Source of the DNA: JADCRZ01 sp037718865
GTDB taxonomy: Bacteria; Bacteroidota; Bacteroidia; Chitinophagales; Chitinophagaceae
DNA length: 40,427 nucleotides
NCBI GenBank assembly: GCA_037718865.1
Contig: JBBJMP010000035.1
Location: forward strand, 1 to 40,427
Direction: 5' to 3'
Shown here: positions 9,037-16,881 of the stretch, one piece after another
How the letters are laid out: each line of letters opens with the position of its first letter
How positions within the stretch are numbered: the stretch's first letter is position 1
Made by a program: the position numbers and the translations under genes
Notes under the pieces: generated by a model
Seen by the model: only the letters and a program-made list of their open reading frames with translations
The model's database searches: none
Told to the model about the DNA's origin: nothing

Positions 9037-9060
9037 GCACATTGGCAAATTCGCACATTA
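9037..9060. repeat. Three tandem octamers of consensus GCACATTN
   Basis: Units GCACATTG, GCAAATTC and GCACATTA lie end to end; the last one overlaps the TAA stop (9058-9060) of the DUF4397 gene. Two degenerate units in the opposite orientation occur just after the MFS gene stop (about 29910-29924). This is a short intergenic tandem repeat of unknown role. Confidence 0.6.
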
Positions 9061-9831
9061 ATCATGTTCTATAACAATAATTCTTTCCCTATATACACCT
9101 GTGCCTCCGGATGTGCCTGCAGCCACGAAGGAATATTGTTTGCCGGCCTGTACCAGAACCGAATCCAGCCGGAATAGTATCATGTTATTTTTTCTCAGTT
9201 GAACACGGTAAAACGAAGGATCTAAGACAAGATCGAAAGCGCTGTTTATTTCAGGATCCGGCTGTTTTCCCAGGTAAGTTCTAACAAGGGCTACACCTAC
9301 AGTGCCTTTAATGATCACAGCGGTCAGTGAATCATCACCAGGTACAACATGCAGGAACCTGGCTTTAGCAACCGTATCTGTTGGCTGCTCATCTTCGGCC
9401 AGCAAAGCCTTTACACCGGAACTTTTAAGTGAATCATACACAAACAGCGAATAATTTGTATTTGATTTTAAGGCTATAGTATAGTCACCGATAATTCCAT
9501 TTGCAGTACTTAGCTTGATGTTATGCAGACCCGCAGCTACCTGCAGGTAAGTGTTGCCACCGTTGTTTGTAGTAGTGCCAAACTGGAGTTCATTGGTTGA
9601 GACCTGGTTATCGTCAATCATCACCTGGAAGCCCCCAGCGTTCACGACATAATTTGAAACGGATAACCTTGCCTTTGGGCCCTCCGGGGTGTTATCCTCA
9701 TTCTTTAAACAGGAAGAGGCTGTGCAGATTAACACCAAACAAATGCTCAGGCGAAGTAGATTTACCAGGGTCAATTTTTTATTTGAATACAAAAAATTGA
9801 TGTAGGGACTGCTTGTGATGTTATTTATCAT
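9058..9831 (-). CDS. DUF4397-domain lipoprotein
   Basis: 257 aa. A long basic/hydrophobic leader ends in the lipobox TASSC (Cys41), so the protein is an exported lipoprotein. The mature part begins with the DUF4397 pattern (ARLSVSNYVVNAGGFQVMIDDNQVS) and later TVAKARFLHVVPGDDSLTAVIIKG; this family forms surface beta-sandwich domains of unknown function and is common in Bacteroidota. The start codon lies 11 bases inside the 3' end of the upstream serine hydrolase gene, so the two are probably cotranscribed and translationally coupled. The leader is longer than usual, but no better ATG follows. Confidence 0.82.
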   Translation of the reverse strand: MINNITSSPYINFLYSNKKLTLVNLLRLSICLVLICTASSCLKNEDNTPEGPKARLSVSNYVVNAGGFQVMIDDNQVSTNELQFGTTTNNGGNTYLQVAAGLHNIKLSTANGIIGDYTIALKSNTNYSLFVYDSLKSSGVKALLAEDEQPTDTVAKARFLHVVPGDDSLTAVIIKGTVGVALVRTYLGKQPDPEINSAFDLVLDPSFYRVQLRKNNMILFRLDSVLVQAGKQYSFVAAGTSGGTGVYRERIIVIEHD

Positions 9832-11158
9832 ACTTTAGGATAAAGGCGGAAAGGTCAGGTTGAATCAACCGCTGCCTGGTTAACTCATAATCATATATCA
9901 TTCTGCCGAGATTTTTCAGAAACGGAAATCCAATCGTTTCATAATCATATTTATCATCATTCAGTACGCCATCGCTGTTGCAATAGATCGTTGCGCTTAA
10001 CATAAATTCAATATTCTTTTCAAAATCGGCTACGTAAGCCACGTCTGTCAAAAAACCGTATGCATTCCCGACTTTGTTAAATACCCGGATGTTTTTGGGA
10101 AGCCCTCCTTGTCCGGAGCCATACATAAGGAACTTCGCATAAGCATCCCGGTAATACGACGTATCATAAAACGGATAAAGTGTTTCACCCGGGTATTGAG
10201 ACATATACTGCCATACAAACCGGTATTCATCCGGCTGCAAATTAAAGCGTTGCTTTTGCGGAACGGATGATGGAAAAATGATGGATTTCAACATACCGGA
10301 GAGATCGGCCAGTCCTATGCGGTTCTTTTTCGAGAAATCCATAGGCTGCTCTGCCAGGCCGTCTTTGGTCATATATCCCTCTCCTATGCTGTCAGTCCTG
10401 GAAGAGTAGATTTCGGTATTTACCTGCATCGGCTGACTATACAACGTATCGCCGGGACGTGTTATGAACCTTATGGGATTGGTATGCCGGTTTTCTTCTT
10501 CAGTCAGAGGCACAGACAGGCGATGAAGGATCTCGGCGTTTGAATAATCCATTTTGTGCAACTTGTCGTTTATATAATGCGGACCCAAAAATTCATATAA
10601 ACGGTTAAACGCATCATTATCGCTCACCAGGAAGATCTTCCTTATATAATGGGCGATGGAAGGGCTTCCATCAGCAGTGGAAGGATCATTATAAACCGGC
10701 GTTTGTCCGGAAAAACCGCTCTCGGTAATCATGATGGAATTGCTGTTTAACCCAAATACTTTCAATTCATTCAGGCGTTGCAAGGCAAGCAGTGCCACCG
10801 GCATTTTTACTGTAGAAGCAGGGTAGAAATAATTATCCTCATTAACATTAAAATAGAATGGGGTAAACACCGGATCGTTATTTGCCTGCCTGTCTATCTG
10901 TGTATATATAATTTGCACCCTGAGAGAGTCGCGCCCTGCTAAAATACCGGCAAAGTGCTCTGGTTGTGATTGCAGCAGTTCTTCCAGCAAGGCATCTGTC
11001 TTATTCATAGAAGCAGGAGGTTGATGGGCTACGGCGGGTATTTCGGGGATAACAATAACAGCTTCTGTTACCGGGGGAGCACCCGTTTTTTTTATGGGAT
11101 GACAGGTAATCAACAGGGGTAAACATAGAGAAAGAATTACAAATCCGCGATTCATCAA
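9821..11158 (-). CDS. Exported serine hydrolase of the class A beta-lactamase fold
   Basis: 445 aa. The leader ends in LLITC (Cys19), a likely lipobox. The active-site SxxK is S115-T-V-K118 in YPASTVKMP, the SDN motif follows in LVSDNDAFNRLYEF, and a KxG-like triad is seen in KVGNAYGFLTDVAYV. These are the three landmarks of the class A beta-lactamase/penicillin-binding fold. The long insertions make it larger than true class A beta-lactamases (about 290 aa), so a peptidoglycan or amide hydrolase role is at least as likely as drug hydrolysis. It overlaps the DUF4397 gene by 11 bp and is divergent from secDF. Confidence 0.85.
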   Translation of the reverse strand: MMNRGFVILSLCLPLLITCHPIKKTGAPPVTEAVIVIPEIPAVAHQPPASMNKTDALLEELLQSQPEHFAGILAGRDSLRVQIIYTQIDRQANNDPVFTPFYFNVNEDNYFYPASTVKMPVALLALQRLNELKVFGLNSNSIMITESGFSGQTPVYNDPSTADGSPSIAHYIRKIFLVSDNDAFNRLYEFLGPHYINDKLHKMDYSNAEILHRLSVPLTEEENRHTNPIRFITRPGDTLYSQPMQVNTEIYSSRTDSIGEGYMTKDGLAEQPMDFSKKNRIGLADLSGMLKSIIFPSSVPQKQRFNLQPDEYRFVWQYMSQYPGETLYPFYDTSYYRDAYAKFLMYGSGQGGLPKNIRVFNKVGNAYGFLTDVAYVADFEKNIEFMLSATIYCNSDGVLNDDKYDYETIGFPFLKNLGRMIYDYELTRQRLIQPDLSAFILKYDK

Positions 11159-11218
11159 ATGAAATTATTGAATTAAGCTAAAACAATGCTCAGGCTGCAA
11201 AATTCACCTGTAAAACAC

Positions 11219-11226
11219 TATCTTTG
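11219..11226 (+). promoter_or_regulatory. -7 promoter box TATCTTTG for secDF
   Basis: Exact TAnnTTTG match 40 nt before the secDF ATG, in the short divergent gap between secDF and the serine hydrolase gene. Confidence 0.6.
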
Positions 11227-11266
11227 CCGCTCTTTTTAAAAAATGTAATTTAAAACAAATACACCA

Positions 11267-14200
11267 ATGAAAGCTTTGGTTACTATTTTCGTGGGTTTGT
11301 TGATCGTTTACTCTCTCTACCTGCTTTCCTTTACCTGGTTTGTAAACAGCCATGAAAAAGATCTGGATAGAAGAGCAAAGCAATTCGTTACCAGTAACTA
11401 TACTCCTGCCGAAAGAAAATATCCCGGTAATAAAGATTTAATGGCTTTATACCAGGACAGCCTGGACCAGATTCATGATTACCGCCTAAGAAGATTACAG
11501 GACAGTACCAAAGACAAAACCATCACCTGGTGGGGAAATTCTTATCAGAAAGCAAAAGAAAATGAACTGTTGCTTGGTTTAGACCTCCAGGGAGGTATTA
11601 ATGTAACCCTTGACATTGAGCTTTCCGGATTAATTAAAGGCCTGGCCAACAATCCTGCTGACGGTGCCCTCAAAAAAGCCCTTAACGATGCTACGCAAAG
11701 AAAATTGAACAGTGATGCTGATTATATCACGCTATTTGCTCAATCGTTCAGGCAGGTAAATCCGGGAATAGGAATGGCTCCCCTTTTTGCCAACAGCACC
11801 AGGAATAAATTAAAAATCGATGCGTCTGACAATGCGGTGGTTGCTTATCTGCGCGATCAGGCTAATGCAGCCATGAAGCAGACTTACGATGTTTTAACCA
11901 AGCGGATAGACAAATTCGGGGTGGCGCAACCAAATATTAACCTGGATGAAAATAAAGGTATTATTACGGTTGAACTTGCGGGTGCCAGCGATCCTGAGCG
12001 GGTCCGTAAGTTTTTGCAGTCAACTGCCAACCTGCAGTTTTTTGAAGTGTATAACATCAGCGAACTTGATAAGCAGCTTGAAGCAGCTGATAAAAAGCTG
12101 GCTATTGCCCTGGGTGGATCAAAACCGGTAGATACTACTTATAAAAAAGACACCGCTGCCCTCATAGCGGATACTACAAGGGATACTACTACGTCCCTGG
12201 CTGACATACTTAAAAAAGACACCACCAAAAAAAATTCATCTGCTGTGCCGGGAGCAGCAGAGTCAAAAAATCAGAATCCCCTGCTAAGCGTTATCCAGTT
12301 TCTTCCTCCCCGGGATGATAATAAAGATGGTAAACCAGAATACTCACCCATGCTCGGATATGTGAGGATACAGGATACCGGACTGGTAAACAGTTATCTC
12401 GAAAACCCCGCAGTTAAAAGCAATATGCCAGCCGACGTACGGTTCATGTACGGAATGGCAGAAAAGGATAAAGATGGTAAAGTGCAGAATTTCATTCCGA
12501 TTTATGGTATCAAAACTGTGCCCGGTTCGGAAAAAGCAAAACTGGAGGGCGAATATATCATAGATGCGAACCAGGATTTTAACCCGGTAACTAACCAGGT
12601 TACTGTTAACATGAACATGAACAAACAGGGCGAGAGGATCTGGGCGAAAATGACAGGCGACAATGTCGGAAAAGCCATAGCGATTGTCCTTGATGAAATT
12701 GTGTATTCTGCTCCAAATGTGAATGATAAGATCGAAGGTGGAAGTTCTCAGATCTCTGGAGGATTTTCCGTTCAGGAAGGGCAGGATCTGGCCAACATCC
12801 TGAAATCGGGAAAACTTGATGCACCCGCAAAAATAGTACAGGAACAGGTTGTAGGGCCTACCCTGGGACAGGAAGCGGTTAAAGGCGGAATCATGGCCTT
12901 CACCATTTCATTCATTATCATTTTTGCCCTGATGCTGGTATATTATAATACCGGGGGTTGGGTGGCAAATATTGCCCTCATCCTGAACTTATTGTTTACC
13001 GTGGGCGTCCTAACTGCCTTCAATGCCACGCTGACGGCCGCCGGTATTGCTGCCCTTGTGCTGACCATCGGCATGGCAGTGGATACCAACGTAATCATAT
13101 TTGAAAGAATAAAGGAAGAACTTACCCGCGGGAAATCTTACCAGCAATCGATAAAGGATGGTTACCGCCGTTCCCTTGCTCCGGTGCTCGATGCGCACGT
13201 AACCAGCCTGTTAACAGCCTGCATCCTGTTTTATTTTGGGTTGGGTCCTGTGCTCGGATTTGCTACCACCCAAATCATTGGGATCACCCTTTCCCTGTTA
13301 TGCGGTATCGTGGTCTCCCGGTTGATCACCGATTTCTGGACGAATAAAAACCGTCACTTAAACTATTTTACGCCTATATCAAAACGAATCTTCCAGCACG
13401 CTAATTTCAACTTTATCAAGTACCGGAAAGTGGCTTACGGAATTTCAGTTGTTGTATTGATCCTAGGTATTTTAGCCGTTTTTAACGGTTTTAACGAGGG
13501 CGTAGAATTTAGTGGCGGCAGAAGCTATATTGTAAAATTTGATAAACCTGTCAATGTGGAGAGTATCGGGAACAGTCTGAATACTGTGTTTGGCAAATAC
13601 CCGGTAATCAAAACCTTCGGCGGCAACAATCAACTGGATATTACCACCGGTTATATGATTAACCAGTCAGGGCCAGGTGTTGACAGCATGGTCCAAAATA
13701 AATTGTTCGCGGGCCTTCAGCCTTTTCTTGCTCCCGGCACTAATTCCGCCGATTTTGTAACCCGGTACCTGCAGGGTTCTACCAAGGTGGATGCTACTAT
13801 TTCAGATGACCTGAAATCAGGAGCCAGATGGGCTACATTCTGGTCGCTGCTTATCATTTCTTTGTATATTTTCATCCGGTTTCGTGACTGGAGGTATTCT
13901 TTGGGAACGCTGTTTTCATTATTGCACGATGTGCTGGTTACCCTGGCTGTATTTTCCTTTCTAAAAAATATAGTACCATTTCCGCTTGAAATAGACCAGC
14001 ATTTTATTGCCGCCGTTCTTACAGTTATTGGATTCTCGATGAATGATACCGTTATCGTTTTCGACCGAATCCGTGAGTATAGCCGTTCCATGAAAGGAGC
14101 TACAAAAGGTGAAATTATCAATAAGGCCATTAATCATACGCTGAGTCGTACTATCATGACCTCCTTAACGGTGTTTCTTACTATTCTTATCCTTTTCCTT

Positions 14201-14377
14201 GTTGGCGGAGAGGTTACGAAAGGTTTTGCTTTTGCTATGCTGATCGGAGTGATCACGGGAACCTATTCTTCCATCTTTGTGGCGGCCCCTATTCTTGTTG
14301 ATGTAGGAAAAGCTAAACCCCTGGGTGAAGCAGAGAAAGTTAAGGTAGAGATCCGGAGACCTGCATTATCCAAATGA
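11267..14377 (+). CDS. secDF: Protein translocase subunit SecDF (fused SecD-SecF)
   Basis: 1036 aa, the fused form usual in Bacteroidota. The SecD half has TM1 (about 3-26), the motif LLGLDLQGGINVTLD, a long periplasmic P1 region with a Bacteroidota-type Asp/Lys/Thr-rich insertion (about 290-350), and the five-helix bundle with LTIGMAVDTNVIIFERIKEEL. The SecF half starts near residue 710 with EGVEFSGGRSYIVKF and contains VIGFSMNDTVIVFDRIREYSR. The paired Asp residues of both halves form the proton path that helps pull preproteins through SecYEG. It is monocistronic: TATCTTTG promoter box upstream and a strong stem-loop downstream. Confidence 0.97.
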   Translation: MKALVTIFVGLLIVYSLYLLSFTWFVNSHEKDLDRRAKQFVTSNYTPAERKYPGNKDLMALYQDSLDQIHDYRLRRLQDSTKDKTITWWGNSYQKAKENELLLGLDLQGGINVTLDIELSGLIKGLANNPADGALKKALNDATQRKLNSDADYITLFAQSFRQVNPGIGMAPLFANSTRNKLKIDASDNAVVAYLRDQANAAMKQTYDVLTKRIDKFGVAQPNINLDENKGIITVELAGASDPERVRKFLQSTANLQFFEVYNISELDKQLEAADKKLAIALGGSKPVDTTYKKDTAALIADTTRDTTTSLADILKKDTTKKNSSAVPGAAESKNQNPLLSVIQFLPPRDDNKDGKPEYSPMLGYVRIQDTGLVNSYLENPAVKSNMPADVRFMYGMAEKDKDGKVQNFIPIYGIKTVPGSEKAKLEGEYIIDANQDFNPVTNQVTVNMNMNKQGERIWAKMTGDNVGKAIAIVLDEIVYSAPNVNDKIEGGSSQISGGFSVQEGQDLANILKSGKLDAPAKIVQEQVVGPTLGQEAVKGGIMAFTISFIIIFALMLVYYNTGGWVANIALILNLLFTVGVLTAFNATLTAAGIAALVLTIGMAVDTNVIIFERIKEELTRGKSYQQSIKDGYRRSLAPVLDAHVTSLLTACILFYFGLGPVLGFATTQIIGITLSLLCGIVVSRLITDFWTNKNRHLNYFTPISKRIFQHANFNFIKYRKVAYGISVVVLILGILAVFNGFNEGVEFSGGRSYIVKFDKPVNVESIGNSLNTVFGKYPVIKTFGGNNQLDITTGYMINQSGPGVDSMVQNKLFAGLQPFLAPGTNSADFVTRYLQGSTKVDATISDDLKSGARWATFWSLLIISLYIFIRFRDWRYSLGTLFSLLHDVLVTLAVFSFLKNIVPFPLEIDQHFIAAVLTVIGFSMNDTVIVFDRIREYSRSMKGATKGEIINKAINHTLSRTIMTSLTVFLTILILFLVGGEVTKGFAFAMLIGVITGTYSSIFVAAPILVDVGKAKPLGEAEKVKVEIRRPALSK

Positions 14378-14402
14378 CCTGATCATAAGATCTGATAAAA
14401 CG

Positions 14403-14435
14403 AAAGCCCGGGTCTATAACTCGGGCTTTACTATT
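14403..14435 (+). terminator. Intrinsic terminator of secDF
   Basis: Perfect 8-bp stem AAAGCCCG (14403-14410) / CGGGCTTT (14422-14429) with an 11-nt loop, starting 25 nt after the secDF stop. A T-rich stretch follows. Confidence 0.8.
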
Positions 14436-14467
14436 TTATTCATTATGCTGATCACTTGCTTAATTTT

Positions 14468-15403
14468 ATGCTCTTGAATAAGGATAAACATACCCGGTTC
14501 ATTAAGCAAACCGCGGCGGCGCTGGGCTTTGATTATTGTGGGATAGCTGAAGCACAGTTATTGAATGATGATGCCAGGCGATTGGAGTTATGGCTTAACA
14601 AAGGCATGCAGGGCAAGATGCAGTACATGGAAAATTATTTTGACTTGCGCATTAATCCGGCCGCATTAGTTCCCGGAGCAAGGTCTGTGATCACTTTACT
14701 GCTTAATTATTTTCCTTCAAGCCAGCAAGATACACTTCCTAAAGTTGCCAAGTACGCTTATGGCAGGGACTACCATGAAGTGATCAAAGCAAAGCTCAGA
14801 CGGATGATCGTAAACATCAAAGAAACGATCGGCGATGTGAACGGCCGGGGTTTTGTAGATAGTGCTCCTGTGCTGGAAAGAACCTGGGCCCAACGCAGTG
14901 GTTTGGGATGGATAGGTAAAAATGGAAACCTCATTAACCGGTTTGACGGGTCATTCTTCTTTATTGCCACACTGATTACCGACCTCGAACTGCTCTATGA
15001 TGACCCATTTGTAAAAGATTATTGCGGCACTTGCAGGAAATGTATTGATGCTTGTCCGACCAATGCCATTCTGGACGACAAAGTCATCGATGGCAGTAGA
15101 TGCATTTCCTATTTCACTATAGAATTGAAAGAGATGCTCATACCGGACATGATGAAAGGCAAATTTGACGAATGGATGTTTGGCTGCGACACCTGCCAGG
15201 ATGTTTGTCCCTGGAACCGGTTCAGCAAACCAGCCACTGAAACTGCCTTTACTCCATTGCCTGAAATTCTGCACTTTTCAACCGGAGATTGGGAAGAACT
15301 TACGGAAGAGGCTTTTAAGCGCATATTTAAAGATTCGCCGCTAAAACGAAGTAGGTATCAGGGTATAAAGCGAAACCTCCGGTTTTTGAAGAATGGCAGT
15401 TAG
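14468..15403 (+). CDS. queG: Epoxyqueuosine reductase QueG
   Basis: 311 aa from the ATG at 14468; an in-frame TTG at 14456 is also possible. The N-terminal cobalamin-binding region (GFDYCGIAEA, YGRDYHEVIK, GWIGKNGNLI) is followed by two 4Fe-4S ferredoxin-type clusters, CGTCRKCIDACPTNAI and CDTCQDVCPWNR, around residues 180-245. QueG reduces epoxyqueuosine to queuosine in the anticodon loop of tRNAs, using cobalamin and iron-sulfur centres. The C-terminal HEAT-like domain of longer QueG forms is missing, as is common in Bacteroidota. It stands alone between the secDF terminator and a hairpin element. Confidence 0.95.
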   Translation: MLLNKDKHTRFIKQTAAALGFDYCGIAEAQLLNDDARRLELWLNKGMQGKMQYMENYFDLRINPAALVPGARSVITLLLNYFPSSQQDTLPKVAKYAYGRDYHEVIKAKLRRMIVNIKETIGDVNGRGFVDSAPVLERTWAQRSGLGWIGKNGNLINRFDGSFFFIATLITDLELLYDDPFVKDYCGTCRKCIDACPTNAILDDKVIDGSRCISYFTIELKEMLIPDMMKGKFDEWMFGCDTCQDVCPWNRFSKPATETAFTPLPEILHFSTGDWEELTEEAFKRIFKDSPLKRSRYQGIKRNLRFLKNGS

Positions 15404-15440
15404 TTAATGTGCTGAGGTCACTTTGTAGATTTGCTGCACA

Positions 15441-15543
15441 ACTCCGTTAGGAGTATCGTGTTTATAGCGGGCGATTCAATGATCCTTAGGCTCCATGGGA
15501 GCCCCCGTGAGCAAATACCCTCGATACGAAGCTCCTCTGGAGC
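15441..15543 (+). repeat. Multi-hairpin intergenic element, copy D
   Basis: Hairpin 1 has arms ACTCC/GGAGT (15441-15454). A 14-nt linker follows, ending TTTATAGC where other copies have TTTGTAGAA, then a 20-nt spacer, hairpin 2 with arms GGCTCC/GGAGCC (15489-15503) and hairpin 3 with arms GCTCC/GGAGC (15531-15543). It lies 37 nt after the queG stop on the same strand. It is the most diverged copy, but the order and spacing match the others. Confidence 0.65.
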
Positions 15544-15570
15544 AAAAAGAGCAATGTATGCCTATAAGAC

Positions 15571-15594
15571 CCTCTTACCTCTTACCTCTCACCT
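15571..15594. repeat. Heptamer tandem repeat CCTCTTA x3
   Basis: Two exact CCTCTTA units and one CCTCTCA unit, followed by CCT, run directly into the TAG stop codon (15593-15595) of the minus-strand LVIVD gene. It is a short tandem repeat of unknown role next to element copy D. Confidence 0.6.
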
Positions 15595-16831
15595 ACTTCT
15601 CCCAACCTATTTTACTTGACAACCTGATATTTTGAAGATTCGAATAATCATACTGGCGAAGGCCATCCTTTGAAACTACCAGGGCTAATTTGTTGTATGC
15701 AATCACATCATATGATTCGAAACCTTTGATATGGTCAAGCAATTTCAAGTCTTTGACGTTAGAGGCATCATAAACTCTCAATCCGTCTTTGCCGTCGCAA
15801 ATGAAAAGAGTATTGCCGTCTTTTGATAGCCCATGCGGATTTGTCATGGGGTAGGTTTTGATCAGGGCCGGAGAAGTCAATGTAGCAATATCTACTATAT
15901 CCAGCTGATTTGCAAAAGTGTTACATTGCGTGCCGTTTCTTAAGGTAACGAAAGCATAGTTATCGTCAGCAATAACCGGGTCACAGGCCCTGGCATGGAG
16001 AAATTGCCCGAGCCGGGAAGGTTTTTCCGGATTGCTGATGTCGTAGATAAACATTCCGCTATTGGAACCGATGAACAGCTTGTCCTTAAAGGGATACAAT
16101 GTTTCAATGCCACCACCGAGCGGAACTTTGCTTTTAAAAACTGGGTTTTCCGGTTCCGAGATGGAAAATGCGTTAAGGTCAACACTGCTCACTGTATAAA
16201 GGGTTGTATTTACAATGGTAAACCTTGCCATAGAGCCACCTATACCAAACTGGGCACCTATGCTTGCTGCGGATGCCAGGGATTCCGCATTGCTCCTGCT
16301 GTCGCATTGAAAGGTTATCGTAGTATCCTTCATTCGCAATTCGACTATGAACTGGCTGGTATCTCTGGCATATCCATACTGCCGGTAAGCAAATGCGTTT
16401 TCCGTAATTTTTTTTACGACCACCTGTAAAGGATTGGAAATGTCAAGGGTTACCAGGTCGGTGTACAGATCCGCGTATAATGTACTTCCCTTCACTGCCA
16501 TGTCTACATTCCCCGGGATTTCTATAAAGCCAATGTTCTTTGGTAAAGAAGGATTGGCATTGTCAATGATATGTATACCACGGTTAACTTCATTGAGAAA
16601 AATATAGGAACCGCGAATAAATAATTTTCCGGGATTACTAACATTCTTTGGAGCAGTTGTTTTTATGGACGCCCTTACCTGTGCTTTTGATTTATAAACA
16701 GGAGTATAGATCCGGTAGGAATAGGTGCATTTATTTTCATCTTTGGTTTTATCTTTCGAGCAACCGGTCAAAAACAATCCGGCAATTACCAGTAGTAACA
16801 ACCATTTGTTAACGGCGTATTTATTGTTCAT
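15593..16831 (-). CDS. LVIVD-repeat exported lipoprotein
   Basis: 412 aa. A signal sequence ends in the lipobox LTGC (Cys24). The mature part carries repeated LVIVD-type blades, for example GIHIIDNANPSLPKNIGFIEIPG, LVTLDISNPLQVV, GMFIYDISNPEKPSRLG and LDIVDIATLTSPALI, each about 40-50 residues and typical of a surface beta-propeller. The function of LVIVD proteins is not known; adhesion or ligand binding is the usual guess. It starts 50 bp after the frameshifted anti-sigma-like gene on the same strand, so it is probably the third gene of the sigma-factor operon and may be part of the same envelope response. Confidence 0.9.
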   Translation of the reverse strand: MNNKYAVNKWLLLLVIAGLFLTGCSKDKTKDENKCTYSYRIYTPVYKSKAQVRASIKTTAPKNVSNPGKLFIRGSYIFLNEVNRGIHIIDNANPSLPKNIGFIEIPGNVDMAVKGSTLYADLYTDLVTLDISNPLQVVVKKITENAFAYRQYGYARDTSQFIVELRMKDTTITFQCDSRSNAESLASAASIGAQFGIGGSMARFTIVNTTLYTVSSVDLNAFSISEPENPVFKSKVPLGGGIETLYPFKDKLFIGSNSGMFIYDISNPEKPSRLGQFLHARACDPVIADDNYAFVTLRNGTQCNTFANQLDIVDIATLTSPALIKTYPMTNPHGLSKDGNTLFICDGKDGLRVYDASNVKDLKLLDHIKGFESYDVIAYNKLALVVSKDGLRQYDYSNLQNIRLSSKIGWEK

Positions 16832-16881
16832 ATCATAACGTTTTAAGGATTATTGACTGAAATAAAAAGGGTTGAACCGAT

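Noticed and set aside
9037..9060. CRISPR array
   Set aside because: The repeat unit is only 8 bp with no spacers and no cas genes are in the window.
9821..11158. Antibiotic-resistance beta-lactamase call
   Set aside because: The motifs show the fold only; length, lipobox and context do not support a specific resistance function.
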